DNA of 48,779 nt from Rhodoferax sp. (GTDB lineage Bacteria; Pseudomonadota; Gammaproteobacteria; Burkholderiales; Burkholderiaceae_C). The number at the start of each line of letters is the position of its first letter. The first letter of the stretch is position 1. The notes beneath the pieces were generated by a model. That model saw nothing but the letters and a program-made list of their open reading frames with translations. It was not told where the DNA came from and did not search any database. This document shows, one piece after another, positions 27,951-37,770 of the stretch. Position numbers and translations under genes: made by a program. Location of the stretch: the NCBI RefSeq assembly GCF_011391645.1, contig NZ_JAABQC010000005.1, positions 1 to 48,779 of the forward strand, in the 5' to 3' direction.

Positions 27951-29055
27951 ATGGAAGCAGAACGCATCAACGCCCTTGGCACCCAATTGGCCGATTTGAC
28001 CGCCCGTACCCTTGAATTACGGGGGTATCTTTGACTACGATGCCAAGTTTGAACGCCTGAGAACCGTCAACGCCTCGCTCGAAGACCCCAGCGTCTGGAA
28101 CGACCCCAAGCGCGCCCAGGAGTTGGGCCGGGAGAAAAAAGCGCTCGACGGCGTGGTGGTGACCATCAGCGAATTAGAGAGCGAACTCGCGGACAACACC
28201 GAACTGTTCGAGATGAGCAAGGAAGAAGGCGATGAGGCCGGCCTGCATCACATTGAAGAAGAAGTCGCCAAGCTCGAAGACATCGTCAAGGGCCTGGAGT
28301 TCCGCCGCATGTTCAACAACCCGGCCGATCCGCTGAACTGTTTTGTTGACATCCAGTCTGGCGCGGGCGGCACCGAGGCCTGCGACTGGGCCAGCATGCT
28401 GCTGCGCCAGTACCTGCGCTACTGCGAGCGCAAGGGCTTCAAGACCGAGATCGAAGACGAAACGCCGGGCGACACCGCCGGCATCAAGGGCGCGTCGTTC
28501 AAGGTGGAGGGCGAATATGCCTTTGGCCTGCTGCGCACCGAGACTGGCGTACACCGGCTGGTGCGCAAAAGCCCGTTTGACTCGTCGGGTGGCCGCCACA
28601 CCAGCTTTGCCAGCGTGTTTGTCTACCCCGAGATTGACGACTCGATCGAGATCAATATCAACCCCTCCGACGTGCGCACCGACACCTACCGTGCCAGCGG
28701 CGCCGGTGGCCAGCACATCAACAAGACCGACTCGGCGGTGCGCCTGACCCATCTGCCCACCGGCATTGTGGTGCAGTGCCAGGACGGTCGCAGCCAGCAC
28801 GGCAACCGCGACATCGCCTGGAAGCGCCTGCGCTCCAAGCTGTACGACTTCGAATTGCGCAAGCAGCAAGAAGAGCAGCAAAAGCTCGAAGACGGCAAAA
28901 CCGACGTGGGTTGGGGCCACCAGATTCGCAGCTATGTGCTCGACAACAGCCGCATCAAGGACCTGCGAACCAACTACGAGACCTCAGCCACGCAGAAGGT
29001 GCTGGACGGTGATTTGGACCAATTCATTGAAGCCTCCTTGAAGCAGGGCGTTTGA
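27951..29055 (+). CDS. prfB: peptide chain release factor 2 (programmed +1 frameshift)
   Basis: RF2 ends translation at UGA and UAA. The reading frame from ATG 27951 encodes 27 residues ([10 protein letters not shown] onward) and then meets TGA at 28032-28034. A +1 shift after CTT (28029-28031) continues at GAC 28033 for 340 more residues, giving 367 in all, the usual RF2 length. The SPF stop-recognition motif is in [10 protein letters not shown] and the peptidyl-hydrolysis GGQ is at about 252-254 ([10 protein letters not shown]). The next gene begins inside the stop codon (TGATG). Confidence 0.97.
28020..28035 (+). promoter_or_regulatory. RF2 autoregulatory frameshift site
   Basis: The sequence CGGGGGTATCTTTGAC matches the E. 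coli prfB site at 15 of 16 positions. It has an internal Shine-Dalgarno-like GGGGG, the slippery CTT and the in-frame TGA. Low RF2 makes the ribosome pause at UGA and shift +1, so RF2 controls its own synthesis. Confidence 0.95.
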
Positions 29056-29750
29056 TGGCTGCTGCCAAAATCCCGGGCCGTGTCGAAGCCCTGATCTTCG
29101 ACATGGACGGCACCATGATCGACTCGATGGGTTACCACGCCCAAAGCTGGGAGATCTTTGCCCGCCAGCACGGCCTGAGCATTGAGATTGACGACCTGAT
29201 GCGCCGCACCACCGGGCGCACCGGGGCCGAGTGCATGCGCGAACTGTTTCAGCGCGACCTGGCCAACGACGAGGCCTGGGCCCTGATAGCCAAAAAAGAG
29301 CAGATTTACCGCGAGCTGTTCGGCCCGGTGTTTGCCGAGGTGGCGGGCTTCAAGGCGTTTTATGCGCAAGCCCTGGCTCTCAACTTGAAGCTGGGCGTGG
29401 GCACAGCCGGTGACCAGCACAACATTGCTTTCGCCATGTCGCACCTGGAATTGACACCTGCGCCGCAGGCGATTGTGGGTGGTGATGAAGGGCTGCCGGG
29501 CAAACCCGAACCTGCCATTTTTCTCGAAGTCGCCCGCCGGATGAACGCCAGGGCTGCGGGCTGCATCGTTTTTGAAGACGCCCCGTTTGGCATTGAAGCG
29601 GCGCGTCGCGCCGGCATGCAGGCGGTCGCCATCTGCAGCGCCCATTCAGCCGACCAACTGGCAGGCCCCCACGTGATCGCCGCAGCGCGCGATTACCATG
29701 AACTCTTAAATTCGAATTTCCTGGAGACTCTGCATGTTGCCACTTCGTGA
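29055..29750 (+). CDS. HAD-superfamily phosphatase (beta-phosphoglucomutase-like)
   Basis: A 231-residue haloacid dehalogenase-like hydrolase with cap domain. Motif I is IFDMDGTMIDS (nucleophile Asp 16, general acid Asp 18). Motif II is seen in LGVGTAGD, motif III in the GLPGKPEPAIF segment (Lys) and motif IV in IVFEDAPFGIEAARRAG. This pattern is typical of sugar-phosphate phosphatases and beta-phosphoglucomutase-like enzymes. The ATG overlaps the prfB stop by one base. The 3' end overlaps pepN by 17 bp. Confidence 0.9.
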   Translation: MAAAKIPGRVEALIFDMDGTMIDSMGYHAQSWEIFARQHGLSIEIDDLMRRTTGRTGAECMRELFQRDLANDEAWALIAKKEQIYRELFGPVFAEVAGFKAFYAQALALNLKLGVGTAGDQHNIAFAMSHLELTPAPQAIVGGDEGLPGKPEPAIFLEVARRMNARAAGCIVFEDAPFGIEAARRAGMQAVAICSAHSADQLAGPHVIAAARDYHELLNSNFLETLHVATS

Positions 29751-32433
29751 CGCAAACGCCCCCGCCGCGGTCATTCGCCGCGCCGACTACACCCCTCCGG
29801 CCTATTGGATCGATACCGTTCATCTGAACTTTGACCTTGATCCCGTCAAGACGCGCGTGCTCAACAAAATGACACTGCGCCGCAACCCCGACGTGCCGGC
29901 CCAGGCGCTGCGCCTGGACGGCGACGAGCTGAATCTGGCGCGCGTGCTCGTCAATGGCGCAGGCACCTCGTTCAAGATGGACGCAGGCCAGCTGGTGCTG
30001 GAAAACCTGCCCGATTCCGAAAGCTTTGAACTCGAGATTTTCACCACCTGCGCTCCCGCCAAGAACACCAAACTGATGGGCTTGTACGTCAGCAACGAGT
30101 CGTTTTTTACCCAATGCGAGGCCGAGGGTTTCCGGCGCATCACTTATTTTCTGGACCGCCCCGACGTGATGGCCAGCTTTACCGTGACGCTGCGTGCCGA
30201 CAAAGCCAAGTACCCGGTCTTGCTCTCCAACGGCAACCTGCTTGAGAGCGGCCTGCTGGACGACGGGCGCCACTTTGCCACCTGGGTCGACCCGCACAAA
30301 AAGCCCTGCTACCTGTTCGCACTGGTGGCGGGCACGCTGGTGTGCCGCGAGCAGCGCATCACCTCGCGCGCCGGCACAGACCACCTGCTGCAGGTCTACG
30401 TGCGCCCCGGCGACATGGACAAGACCGAGCACGCCATGAACTCGCTGGTCAACTCGGTCATTTGGGACGAAGCCCGCTTTGGCCTGCCGCTGGACCTGGA
30501 GCGTTTCATGATTGTGGCCACCAGCGACTTCAACATGGGCGCCATGGAAAACAAGGGCCTCAACGTCTTCAACACCAAGTACGTGCTGGCCAACCAGGCC
30601 ACCGCCACCGATGTCGACTTTGCCAACATCGAGAGCGTGGTCGGCCATGAGTATTTTCACAACTGGACCGGCAACCGCATCACCTGCCGCGACTGGTTCC
30701 AGCTCAGCCTGAAGGAAGGCTTGACGGTGTTCCGCGACCAGGAATTCAGCATGGACCTGTGTGCTGACGCGTCAGCCCGCGCCGTCAAGCGCATTGAAGA
30801 CGTGCGCGTGCTGCGCACGGCGCAGTTCCCCGAAGACGCCGGCCCGATGGCGCACCCGGTGCGGCCCGACAGCTACATCGAGATCAACAACTTCTACACC
30901 GTCACCATCTACGAAAAAGGCGCCGAGGTGGTGCGCATGATGCAAACCCTGGTCGGGCGCGAAGGTTTTGCCTTGGGGCTGACGCTGTACTTTGCCCGCC
31001 ACGATGGCAGCGCCGTGACCTGTGATGACTTTGCGCAGGCCATTGCCGATGCCAACCCCGAATCTTCGCTTGCCAAACTGTTGCCACAATTCAAGCGCTG
31101 GTACAGCCAGGCCGGCACGCCCCGACTGGCAGCCACCACACACTATGACGCTGCCGCACACACCTATACCCTGAACTTTGTTCAAAGCTGCCCCGCCTCG
31201 CCGGGCCAGGATGCGAAGGAGCCGTTTGTGATTCCGGTCAGCTTGGGGTTGGTTGGCGCCCATGGCGGTGCCGCCCTGCCCATGAAATTGCAAGGCAGTT
31301 CAGTTGCTGCCGGTGGCAGCCACCTGTTCGTCATGACGCAGGCCAAGGAGTCGATCACGTTTGAGGACGTCACGGAAGAACCGGTGCCATCGATCCTGCG
31401 CGGTTTCAGCGCCCCGGTGATCATCGACTTTGACTACACCGACGCCCAGTTGCTCACGCTGCTGGCCAACGACCCCGATCCGTTCAACCGCTGGGAAGCC
31501 GGCCAGCGCCTGGCCTTGCGCAGCGCCATCCAATCCGTCAAGGCGGCAGGGCCTGCGGCGAGCAGCCTCGATGCGGCTTTGGTTTCGGCCATGCGATCGG
31601 TGCTGCGCCACCCCACGCTGGACGCCGCGTTCAAGGAACTGGTGCTGACACTACCGTCAGAGACCTACATCGCCGAGCAGCTCGACGTGGTTGATCCGCA
31701 GCGCATCCACGCGGTGCGTGAAGCCATGCGTGAGCAACTGGCGAGCGCGCTTTTGACCGACTGGCAGTGGGCCTATGAGGCGCATTGCCAAAACGGCGGC
31801 TACCGCCCCGACACCCTGTCCAGCGGCCGCCGCGCGCTGGCGGGCCTGGCCTTGTCGATGCTGTGCCTGGCAGCCCGCGCGTCAGCCGATGCAGTGTGGC
31901 CCGGCAAAGCCTACCAGCGCTTCAAGGATGCCGACAACATGACCGACCGCTTCAATGCCCTGAGCGCCCTGGTGCACACCGGCCATGCGCTGGCCACACC
32001 CGCGCTGGCACGTTTTCACAGCCTGTTCAAGTCAGAAGAACTGGTGCTGGACAAATGGTTTGCGCTGCAGGCGGGCTGCACCGACCGCGGCGGCCAGGTG
32101 CTGCCGGCAGTGCGCCAGTTGCTCAAGCACCCAGACTTCCACATTCGCAACCCGAATCGCGCGCGCAGCGTGATCTTCAGCTATTGCAGTGCCAACCCGG
32201 GCGCGTTTCACCGTGCCGACGCAGCGGGTTATGTATTTTGGGCTGACCAGGTGCTGGCGCTTGATGCCATCAACCCGCAAGTGGCCGCGCGCCTGGCACG
32301 CGCGCTGGACCGCTGGAAGAAATTGGTCGAGCCCTACCGCAACGCCGCCTGCGAAGCCCTCAAGCGCGTCGCGGCCAAATCTGACTTGAGCAACGACGTG
32401 CGCGAAGTGGTCAACCGCGCTTTGGCAGATTAA
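29734..32433 (+). CDS. pepN: aminopeptidase N
   Basis: PepN is a cytoplasmic M1-family zinc aminopeptidase that removes N-terminal residues from peptides. The 899-residue protein has the exopeptidase motif GAMENKGLNVFN (about 269-280). The zinc site is HEYFHNW (His 305, His 309) with the third ligand Glu about 328 in LKEGLTVFRD. The C-terminal half is the helical DUF3458-type domain. The length fits gammaproteobacterial-type PepN (about 870-900). CTGGAGA lies before the ATG, which sits within the end of the HAD gene. Confidence 0.96.
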   Translation: MLPLRDANAPAAVIRRADYTPPAYWIDTVHLNFDLDPVKTRVLNKMTLRRNPDVPAQALRLDGDELNLARVLVNGAGTSFKMDAGQLVLENLPDSESFELEIFTTCAPAKNTKLMGLYVSNESFFTQCEAEGFRRITYFLDRPDVMASFTVTLRADKAKYPVLLSNGNLLESGLLDDGRHFATWVDPHKKPCYLFALVAGTLVCREQRITSRAGTDHLLQVYVRPGDMDKTEHAMNSLVNSVIWDEARFGLPLDLERFMIVATSDFNMGAMENKGLNVFNTKYVLANQATATDVDFANIESVVGHEYFHNWTGNRITCRDWFQLSLKEGLTVFRDQEFSMDLCADASARAVKRIEDVRVLRTAQFPEDAGPMAHPVRPDSYIEINNFYTVTIYEKGAEVVRMMQTLVGREGFALGLTLYFARHDGSAVTCDDFAQAIADANPESSLAKLLPQFKRWYSQAGTPRLAATTHYDAAAHTYTLNFVQSCPASPGQDAKEPFVIPVSLGLVGAHGGAALPMKLQGSSVAAGGSHLFVMTQAKESITFEDVTEEPVPSILRGFSAPVIIDFDYTDAQLLTLLANDPDPFNRWEAGQRLALRSAIQSVKAAGPAASSLDAALVSAMRSVLRHPTLDAAFKELVLTLPSETYIAEQLDVVDPQRIHAVREAMREQLASALLTDWQWAYEAHCQNGGYRPDTLSSGRRALAGLALSMLCLAARASADAVWPGKAYQRFKDADNMTDRFNALSALVHTGHALATPALARFHSLFKSEELVLDKWFALQAGCTDRGGQVLPAVRQLLKHPDFHIRNPNRARSVIFSYCSANPGAFHRADAAGYVFWADQVLALDAINPQVAARLARALDRWKKLVEPYRNAACEALKRVAAKSDLSNDVREVVNRALAD

Positions 32434-32499
32434 CATCGGCCTGTTGTTGCAGGCCACGGTCCGAAATCCACGCAACCAACCATTATTGGAAATTTTGTC

Positions 32500-33504
32500 A
32501 TGCCGAAAAGAATATTCCTGACACGCTACCTGGTCGAACAGCAACGCCTGGAAGGCCATATTCCGCCCGAGTTGCGCCTGCTGCTTGAGGTGGTGGCGCG
32601 CGCCTGCAAACGCATCAGCCAGGCCGTCAACAAGGGCGCTCTGGGCGACGTGATGGGTAGCGCCGAGAGTGAAAACGTGCAGGGCGAAATGCAGAAAAAG
32701 CTCGACATCATCGCCAATGAGGTGCTGATCGAAGCCAACGAGTGGGGTGGTCACCTGGCCGCCATGGCCAGCGAGGAAATGGAGGGCATCTACGTGGTGC
32801 CCAACCGCTACCCGCAAGGTGAATACCTGCTGATGTTTGACCCGCTGGACGGCTCCAGCAACATTGATGTCAACGTCAGCATTGGCACCATCTTCAGCGT
32901 GCTGGTCAAACCCGAAGGCGCGGGCGTGTCGGAGCAGGACTTCTTGCAGCCCGGCACCAAGCAGGTTGCCGCCGGCTACTGCGTGTATGGGCCGCAAACC
33001 ACGCTGGTGCTTACCGTGGGCGATGGTGTGGCGGTGTTCACACTGGACCGCGAGCAGGGCTCTTTCATCCTGACCGAAGAAGACCTGCGCGTGCCCGAAG
33101 ACACCAAAGAATTTGCCATCAACATGAGCAATGAGCGCCACTGGGCCACACCCGTGACGCGCTACATTGACGAATGCCTGCAAGGCAAGGACGGCGTGCG
33201 GGGCAAAGACTTCAACATGCGCTGGGTCGGCAGCATGGTGGCCGACGTGCACCGCATCCTGACCCGCGGAGGCGTCTTTTTGTACCCATGGGACAAGCGC
33301 GAACCCGACAAAGCCGGCAAGCTGCGCCTGATGTACGAAGCCAACCCCATGAGCTGGCTGATCGAGCAGGCCGGCGGCATGGCTACCAACGGCAAGCAGC
33401 GCATCATGGAGATCACCCCCACCAAACTGCACGAGCGTGTGAGCGTTTTCATGGGCTCCAAAAACGAGGTGGAACGCGTCACCCGCTACCACAGCGAGCC
33501 CTAA
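32500..33504 (+). CDS. fbp: fructose-1,6-bisphosphatase class 1
   Basis: Fbp hydrolyses fructose 1,6-bisphosphate in gluconeogenesis. The 334-residue class I enzyme has ASEEMEG (metal-binding Glu about 92-93), the signature [15 protein letters not shown] (about 112-126), [12 protein letters not shown] and the C-terminal [12 protein letters not shown]. The start ATG follows a 66-bp gap after pepN. A tRNA-Thr gene follows 29 bp after the stop with its own -10 sequence. Confidence 0.96.
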   Translation: MPKRIFLTRYLVEQQRLEGHIPPELRLLLEVVARACKRISQAVNKGALGDVMGSAESENVQGEMQKKLDIIANEVLIEANEWGGHLAAMASEEMEGIYVVPNRYPQGEYLLMFDPLDGSSNIDVNVSIGTIFSVLVKPEGAGVSEQDFLQPGTKQVAAGYCVYGPQTTLVLTVGDGVAVFTLDREQGSFILTEEDLRVPEDTKEFAINMSNERHWATPVTRYIDECLQGKDGVRGKDFNMRWVGSMVADVHRILTRGGVFLYPWDKREPDKAGKLRLMYEANPMSWLIEQAGGMATNGKQRIMEITPTKLHERVSVFMGSKNEVERVTRYHSEP

Positions 33505-33513
33505 GCCGACCGC

Positions 33514-33519
33514 TATAAT
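33514..33519 (+). promoter_or_regulatory. -10 element of the tRNA-Thr gene
   Basis: A perfect TATAAT lies 14 bp before the tRNA 5' end, placing the transcript start around 33526. No good -35 hexamer is visible at the usual spacing; that region overlaps the fbp stop. Confidence 0.55.
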
Positions 33520-33533
33520 CGCGGTCTTTCCAA

Positions 33534-33609
33534 GCCGGTGTAGCTCAGTCGGTAGAGCAGCTCATTCGTAATGAGAAGGTCGGGTGTTCGATTCATCTCT
33601 CCGGCACCA
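33534..33609 (+). tRNA. tRNA-Thr (CGT)
   Basis: A 76-nt cloverleaf with encoded CCA. The anticodon loop TTCGTAA gives CGT and the T-loop is TTCGATT. The acceptor arms GCCGGTG and CTCCGGC pair except for a U-U at the sixth pair, and the T-stem (GGGTG/CATCT) has two G-U pairs, so the tRNA is somewhat weakly paired on that side. Confidence 0.94.
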
Positions 33610-33621
33610 AATGCAGCATTG

Positions 33622-33656
33622 AAAGCCCGCTATTTAAACGATAGTGGGCTTTTTCT
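33622..33656 (+). terminator. rho-independent terminator behind tRNA-Thr
   Basis: AAAGCCCGCTAT and ATAGTGGGCTTT form a 12-bp stem with one G-U pair and a 7-base loop TTAAACG. A T-rich tail (TTTTTCTTT) follows on the plus strand. It starts 12 bp after the tRNA CCA. Confidence 0.85.
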
Positions 33657-33747
33657 TTGGTGTCGCCATGGCGCCACTGTGCAGCCAGCGCCGGCAGACA
33701 GGCAAAAAAGCCCTGCGGGTAGCGCTACAACGTGGCGCCTGGCTTGT

Positions 33748-34353
33748 TTACCGCGACCGTAGCACCATCTGGTTCTTGTTGATGGTGATGTCGAATTTCG
33801 ACAGGAACGACTGGCCCAGCAAAACGTCATTTTCGTCACCGCCGCTGATGCCCACGCCCACCCTGACGTTGGTCAGGCTCACCGGGCCAATGGACACATC
33901 TACACCGTCCACCACGCGCCCGCGCCGGTCGCCATTGGCTGTTTTGAAGGTGGTTGGCACACCGCCACGGATGAGGGCTTTGTGGGCGAAGGTTTCGCTC
34001 ACGCTGACCAGCGAAGCCCCGGTATCGACCATGAATTTGGCTTCCCGGCCGTTGATGGCTCCGGTTGTGTAGAAATGTCCGTCATGCGACCGACTGATCA
34101 CCAGATCGCCGTTGGCGAGCACCTGGACTTGCCTGGGCTTGAGGTAATGCGTCATGCCCATGTAGAGCAGGCCCATCACAACAAACCAAAATACCATCAT
34201 CGGGATCAGCCCGGTTTTGGTCGGCGACACGGCTTTCGCACCCAGGTTTTGGCGCGAGAAACCAGCAAATTTGCCGCGTGTTTCGTCTATCTGGCGCTGC
34301 TTTTCCCGCTCCCGCTGTGCTTCGCGATACCAGTCCCTGTCTTCAACGCCCAT
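33748..34353 (-). CDS. membrane-anchored retropepsin-like aspartic protease
   Basis: A 201-residue protein of the TIGR02281-type clan AA aspartic protease family. A charged cytoplasmic N-terminus (1-45) is followed by one transmembrane helix (about 48-67, GLIPMMVFWFVVMGLLYMGM) and a periplasmic retropepsin fold. The active-site motif is FMVDTGASLVSVS (Asp about 110) and the paired loop is NDVLLGQSFLSKFDI. A single such domain would work as a homodimer, as in retropepsins. The biological substrate is unknown. It stands alone on its strand, convergent with the tRNA-Thr terminator. Confidence 0.88.
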   Translation of the reverse strand: MGVEDRDWYREAQREREKQRQIDETRGKFAGFSRQNLGAKAVSPTKTGLIPMMVFWFVVMGLLYMGMTHYLKPRQVQVLANGDLVISRSHDGHFYTTGAINGREAKFMVDTGASLVSVSETFAHKALIRGGVPTTFKTANGDRRGRVVDGVDVSIGPVSLTNVRVGVGISGGDENDVLLGQSFLSKFDITINKNQMVLRSR

Positions 34354-34462
34354 GATTCAGTCGATTCCGATAAGTAGTGTGTCCGAACTTTTTTGACTAT
34401 AGTGGATTTCACACTGCAAATGTCCTGTGGGGTTGAGGTAACAAATGGCAACACGGCCGGCG

Positions 34463-34960
34463 TCACGGCGCCGGGCGCTCCGGCCCCTGCCTGCCATCAG
34501 CGCGCGCCGACAGGTAGGCATACAGGTCCAGAATGTGGGCATTCACGCGGGGCTCGCCTTGCCACACGGGCATGGTGAGCGCCCCCTGCTTGCGCTGCAG
34601 GATTTGCTCAATCAGTTCGGCGCGCTCGGCGCTGTCGCCGCCAGCCTTGGCCACCGGAAGACTCCAGTCGTAGCGCGTCAGCACCAGGTTTATGAACTGA
34701 CGCGCGCTGATCTCGCGCACTCTGGGCAACAGGTCGGGAGCGGCCACCGTGCCAGACGCAGCGGGGCCATGGCAGCCCGAGCACCGGTCCTGAAAGACAC
34801 GCCAGCCGGTATAGACCGAACCAGGAGGTTGTGACTGCCGTGCCAGTTCTTCGGCGGCCCTCGTGTTTTCCACCTCCAAAGCGCAACCGCCCAGCAGCGA
34901 GGCCGACGCGAAGGCCACGCCGCACAACAGGTTCGTTGAAATCATTTTCATGGCCATCAC
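34463..34960 (-). CDS. lipoprotein c-type cytochrome
   Basis: A 165-residue single-haem cytochrome c. The signal sequence ends in the lipobox LLGGC (Cys about 26), so the mature protein is probably lipid-anchored in the periplasm. The haem-binding motif CSGCH is at 60-64 and the likely axial Met is in LTMPVWQG (about 131). The donor and acceptor are unknown. The start may be any of Met 1, 3 or 5. It is divergent from groEL with a 126-bp gap. Confidence 0.88.
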   Translation of the reverse strand: MMAMKMISTNLLCGVAFASASLLGGCALEVENTRAAEELARQSQPPGSVYTGWRVFQDRCSGCHGPAASGTVAAPDLLPRVREISARQFINLVLTRYDWSLPVAKAGGDSAERAELIEQILQRKQGALTMPVWQGEPRVNAHILDLYAYLSARADGRQGPERPAP

Positions 34961-35086
34961 CTTTTTTGTCTGTTCAAGATCGGGTCGATTTTGTGCCGCC
35001 TACCTTCTGCTCAATTGAGATTTCTCATTCCTGGCGCAATTGGTCCGGCCTAGCATGTGCCGAAACCCTTCATGAAGGCACACACC

Positions 35087-36724
35087 ATGAACCCAAAACA
35101 ACTGCTGTTCCACGACGATGCCCGCGCCAAAATTCGCAGCGGCGTGGAGGCGCTGGCCGAGGCCGTCAAGGTGACGCTGGGGCCGCGCGGGCGCACCGTG
35201 ATTCTGGAGCGCGACTTTGGCCCGCCACAAATCGTGAACTCGGGCGTGCTGGTGGCCAAGTCGATCGAGCTTGAAGACCGCTTTGAGAACATGGGCGCGC
35301 AGTTGCTGCGCGAGGTGGCGGCGCGCACCAGCGAGATGGCGGGCGACGGCACCACCACCGCCACGGTGCTGGCCCACGGCATGATCCAGGAAGGTCTGCG
35401 CTACCTGGCCGGCGGCATGAACCCGATGGACCTCAAGCGCGGCATCGAATTGGCCATCAGCACCGTGGTGGCCGAGCTCAAAACCATGTCCCGGCCCTGC
35501 GCCACGTCGCAGGAAATAGCCCATGTGGCCGCCATATCGGCCAACAATGACAACTCCATTGGCGACCTGCTTGCCAGTGCCATCGACAAGGTGGGGCGCG
35601 ACGGCGCCATCACCATCGAAGACGGCTCCGGCCTGGAAAGCGTGCTGGAGGTGGTGGAGGGCATGCAGTTCGACCGCGGCTTTTTGTCGCCCTACTTCAT
35701 CAACGACGCCGAGCGCCAAAGCGCGGTGCTGGAAGACGTGGCGATTTTGTTGTGCGAAGGCCGGCTGTCGTCGCTGAAAGACCTGTTGCCGTTGCTCGAA
35801 GAAATCGTCAAGGCCGGCCGGCCCATGCTGGTGATTGCCGAAGACGTGGACAACGACTCGCTGGCAGCGCTGGTCATCAACACCATTCGCGGCACCCTGA
35901 AAACCTGCGCCGTCAAGGCGCCTGGCTTTGGCGACCGGCGCAAGGCCATGGTGCAGGACATTGCGGTGCTGACCGGCGGCACCGTGGTGAGCGACGAAGT
36001 GGGGCTGACGCTGGCCAAGGTCAAGCTGTCTGACCTGGGACGCGCCACCCGTGCCGAGATCACCAAGGAAGCCACCACGTTGATCGGCGGCGCCGGCAAC
36101 CCGAAGGCCATCAAGGAGCGCATTGCCACCATTCGCAAGGAACGCGAACTCGCCAGCAGCGACTACGACCGTGAAAAGCTCGACGAGCGAGCCGCCAAGC
36201 TGGCCGGCGGTGTGGCCCTGATCAAGGTTGGCGCCGCCACCGAAACCGAGCTGAAAGAGCGCAAGGTGCGGGTGGAAGACGCCCTGCACGCCACCCGCGC
36301 GGCGGTTGAAGAAGGCATTGTTCCGGGCGGCGGCGTGGCTTTGCTGCGGGCGCGCCGGGCGCTGGTTAATCTAACCGGCAAGACCCTTGACGAGACCTCG
36401 GGCATACGGCTGGTGGCACGCGCGCTGGAAGAACCCTTGCGGCGCATTGTGAGCAATGCCGGTGACGAGCCGTCAGTGGTTCTGAACCGGGTCGACGAGT
36501 CTGCCGACCTGGCCTTTGGCTTTAACGCGGCCACGCGCACCTATGGCGACCTGCTGCAGATGGGCGTGATCGACCCGGCCAAGGTGACGCGGCTGGCACT
36601 GCAAAACGCGGCGTCAATTGCCAGCCTGATCCTGACCACCGATTGCTTGATTGCCACAGCGCCCAAGCCAGCGCCTGAAATGGGCCAGCCAGGCATGGCG
36701 GCTGGCGCTGGCCCCATGTTTTGA
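35087..36724 (+). CDS. groEL: stand-alone GroEL/Hsp60 chaperonin paralogue
   Basis: A 545-residue group I chaperonin subunit that forms ATP-driven folding chambers. It starts [16 protein letters not shown] and has [19 protein letters not shown], the ATP-binding [11 protein letters not shown] and [13 protein letters not shown]. The C-terminus is [13 protein letters not shown] in place of a long GGM repeat tail. No groES precedes it and I see no CIRCE operator, so it is probably a secondary paralogue rather than the main groESL operon. I prefer ATG 35087; ATG 35072 is also in frame. The next gene, 24 bp on, encodes a host-attachment-family protein. Confidence 0.92.
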   Translation: MNPKQLLFHDDARAKIRSGVEALAEAVKVTLGPRGRTVILERDFGPPQIVNSGVLVAKSIELEDRFENMGAQLLREVAARTSEMAGDGTTTATVLAHGMIQEGLRYLAGGMNPMDLKRGIELAISTVVAELKTMSRPCATSQEIAHVAAISANNDNSIGDLLASAIDKVGRDGAITIEDGSGLESVLEVVEGMQFDRGFLSPYFINDAERQSAVLEDVAILLCEGRLSSLKDLLPLLEEIVKAGRPMLVIAEDVDNDSLAALVINTIRGTLKTCAVKAPGFGDRRKAMVQDIAVLTGGTVVSDEVGLTLAKVKLSDLGRATRAEITKEATTLIGGAGNPKAIKERIATIRKERELASSDYDREKLDERAAKLAGGVALIKVGAATETELKERKVRVEDALHATRAAVEEGIVPGGGVALLRARRALVNLTGKTLDETSGIRLVARALEEPLRRIVSNAGDEPSVVLNRVDESADLAFGFNAATRTYGDLLQMGVIDPAKVTRLALQNAASIASLILTTDCLIATAPKPAPEMGQPGMAAGAGPMF

Positions 36725-36748
36725 CATTCACCAAGAAAGGGGAACATC

Positions 36749-37207
36749 ATGGAAAAGAACTGGATTTTGATCGCCAATGGCGAACGGGCACGCTGCTTCG
36801 AGCGCGCGCCGGACCACGCACTCACCGAGCTGACCGACTTTGTCTTTCCCCGCGCCAGCCTGTCTGGCCAGGCGGGTGGCGGCGACCTGACAGGCGCGGC
36901 CGGCAAGGGGCATGGTCGCACAGGGCACGCCGGCACCCAGTTTGAGCCTCACACCGGCGCGCAAGACAAGGCGCACGGCAGCTTCGCCCGGCAACTGGCC
37001 GATTACCTCAACAATGCGGTGGCCACGCAGCGCTGCAGCGCGCTGGTGCTGATTGCCAGCAACCAGATGCTGGGCGAGCTCAAGCCGTGTTTGAGCATTG
37101 CGGCGCAAAAAGCAGTGAAACGCAGCCTGGCCAGCGACCTGACCCAGTTCACCGGACCCGAGTTGAAGAAGCGCGTCGATCAGGCGCTGACGCTGCCCTC
37201 GCGGTAA
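36749..37207 (+). CDS. host attachment family protein
   Basis: A 152-residue protein of the Host_attach family, first linked to Agrobacterium attachment but of unknown biochemistry. WILIANGERARCFERAPDHALTEL is the family start, followed by a Gly/His-rich loop (GRTGHAGTQFEPHTGAQDKAH) and FARQLADYLNNAV. The release-factor-like C-terminus has LVLIASNQMLGELKPCL and SDLTQFTGPELKKRV. AAAGGGGAA before the ATG serves as ribosome binding site. It is likely co-transcribed with groEL. Its 3' end overlaps the nrdJ remnant by 28 bp. Confidence 0.88.
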   Translation: MEKNWILIANGERARCFERAPDHALTELTDFVFPRASLSGQAGGGDLTGAAGKGHGRTGHAGTQFEPHTGAQDKAHGSFARQLADYLNNAVATQRCSALVLIASNQMLGELKPCLSIAAQKAVKRSLASDLTQFTGPELKKRVDQALTLPSR

Positions 37208-37765
37208 ACCGCAAATCCCTTGAGCCCAAGCTCCCAGGCCTGTAGCGCGGCGAGTTCAAGCTCCTGCGCGCTGGTGCTTGCGGGCAGACGCACAGTCTTG
37301 GAGATGGCGTGGTCCACGCAGGACTGCACCATCGCCATCATGCGCAATTGTTCTTCGGCACTGAAGTCGGCCGCTGTCACCATCTGCGCCGGCAAGACGG
37401 CTTTGGCGCCGTGCAATTGCCGGTACTGGCGCACGGCGTCGTCTTCGACCTCGAAGCTGACAGGCTGGCCGTCAGCCCCGCGCACGCTGCGCGTGGCCCT
37501 GGCGGCAAAGATGGGCTCGATGCCGCTCGACACATTGTTGGCCAGCAGGCTCATAGTGCCGCTGGGTGCCACCGCCAGCAGGTGGCTGTTGCGAATGCCA
37601 TGCTCGGCAATGCCGTCCTGCAGCTCATGTGACAGCCCCAGCACGAACGGGCTGGCGCCATATTTGATTTTGTCGAAACCGGGGAAAGCGCCCTTCTCCC
37701 TGGCAATCTCGATGGACGTGAGGTAGGCCGTGCCGCGGATCGTGGTCATGATGGCGCGCGCCACA
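37180..37765 (-). pseudogene. nrdJ: C-terminal remnant of B12-dependent ribonucleotide reductase
   Basis: About 190 residues match the last part of class II (adenosylcobalamin-dependent) ribonucleoside-diphosphate reductase: GTAYLTSIEIAREKGAFP, then PSGTMSLLANNVSSGIEP and the end AWELGLKGFAVYREG. The N-terminal three quarters, including the ATP-cone, the B12 site and the catalytic cysteines, are missing. The open frame continues to 37935, but those extra residues are antisense to a cfa remnant and unlike NrdJ. The normal C-terminal tail is also replaced by sequence shared with the convergent host-attachment gene. It is therefore a truncated, non-functional remnant. Confidence 0.8.
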
Positions 37766-37770
37766 ACCAC

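Noticed and set aside
34354-34462. A mobile-element remnant between the protease and cytochrome genes
   Set aside because: A six-base inverted repeat (AGTGTG/CACACT) is present, but there is no transposase sequence or target duplication to support it.
34961-35086. A possible CIRCE (HrcA) operator before groEL
   Set aside because: No TTAGCACTC...GAGTGCTAA inverted repeat is present; only the short palindrome GAGATTTCTC is seen.
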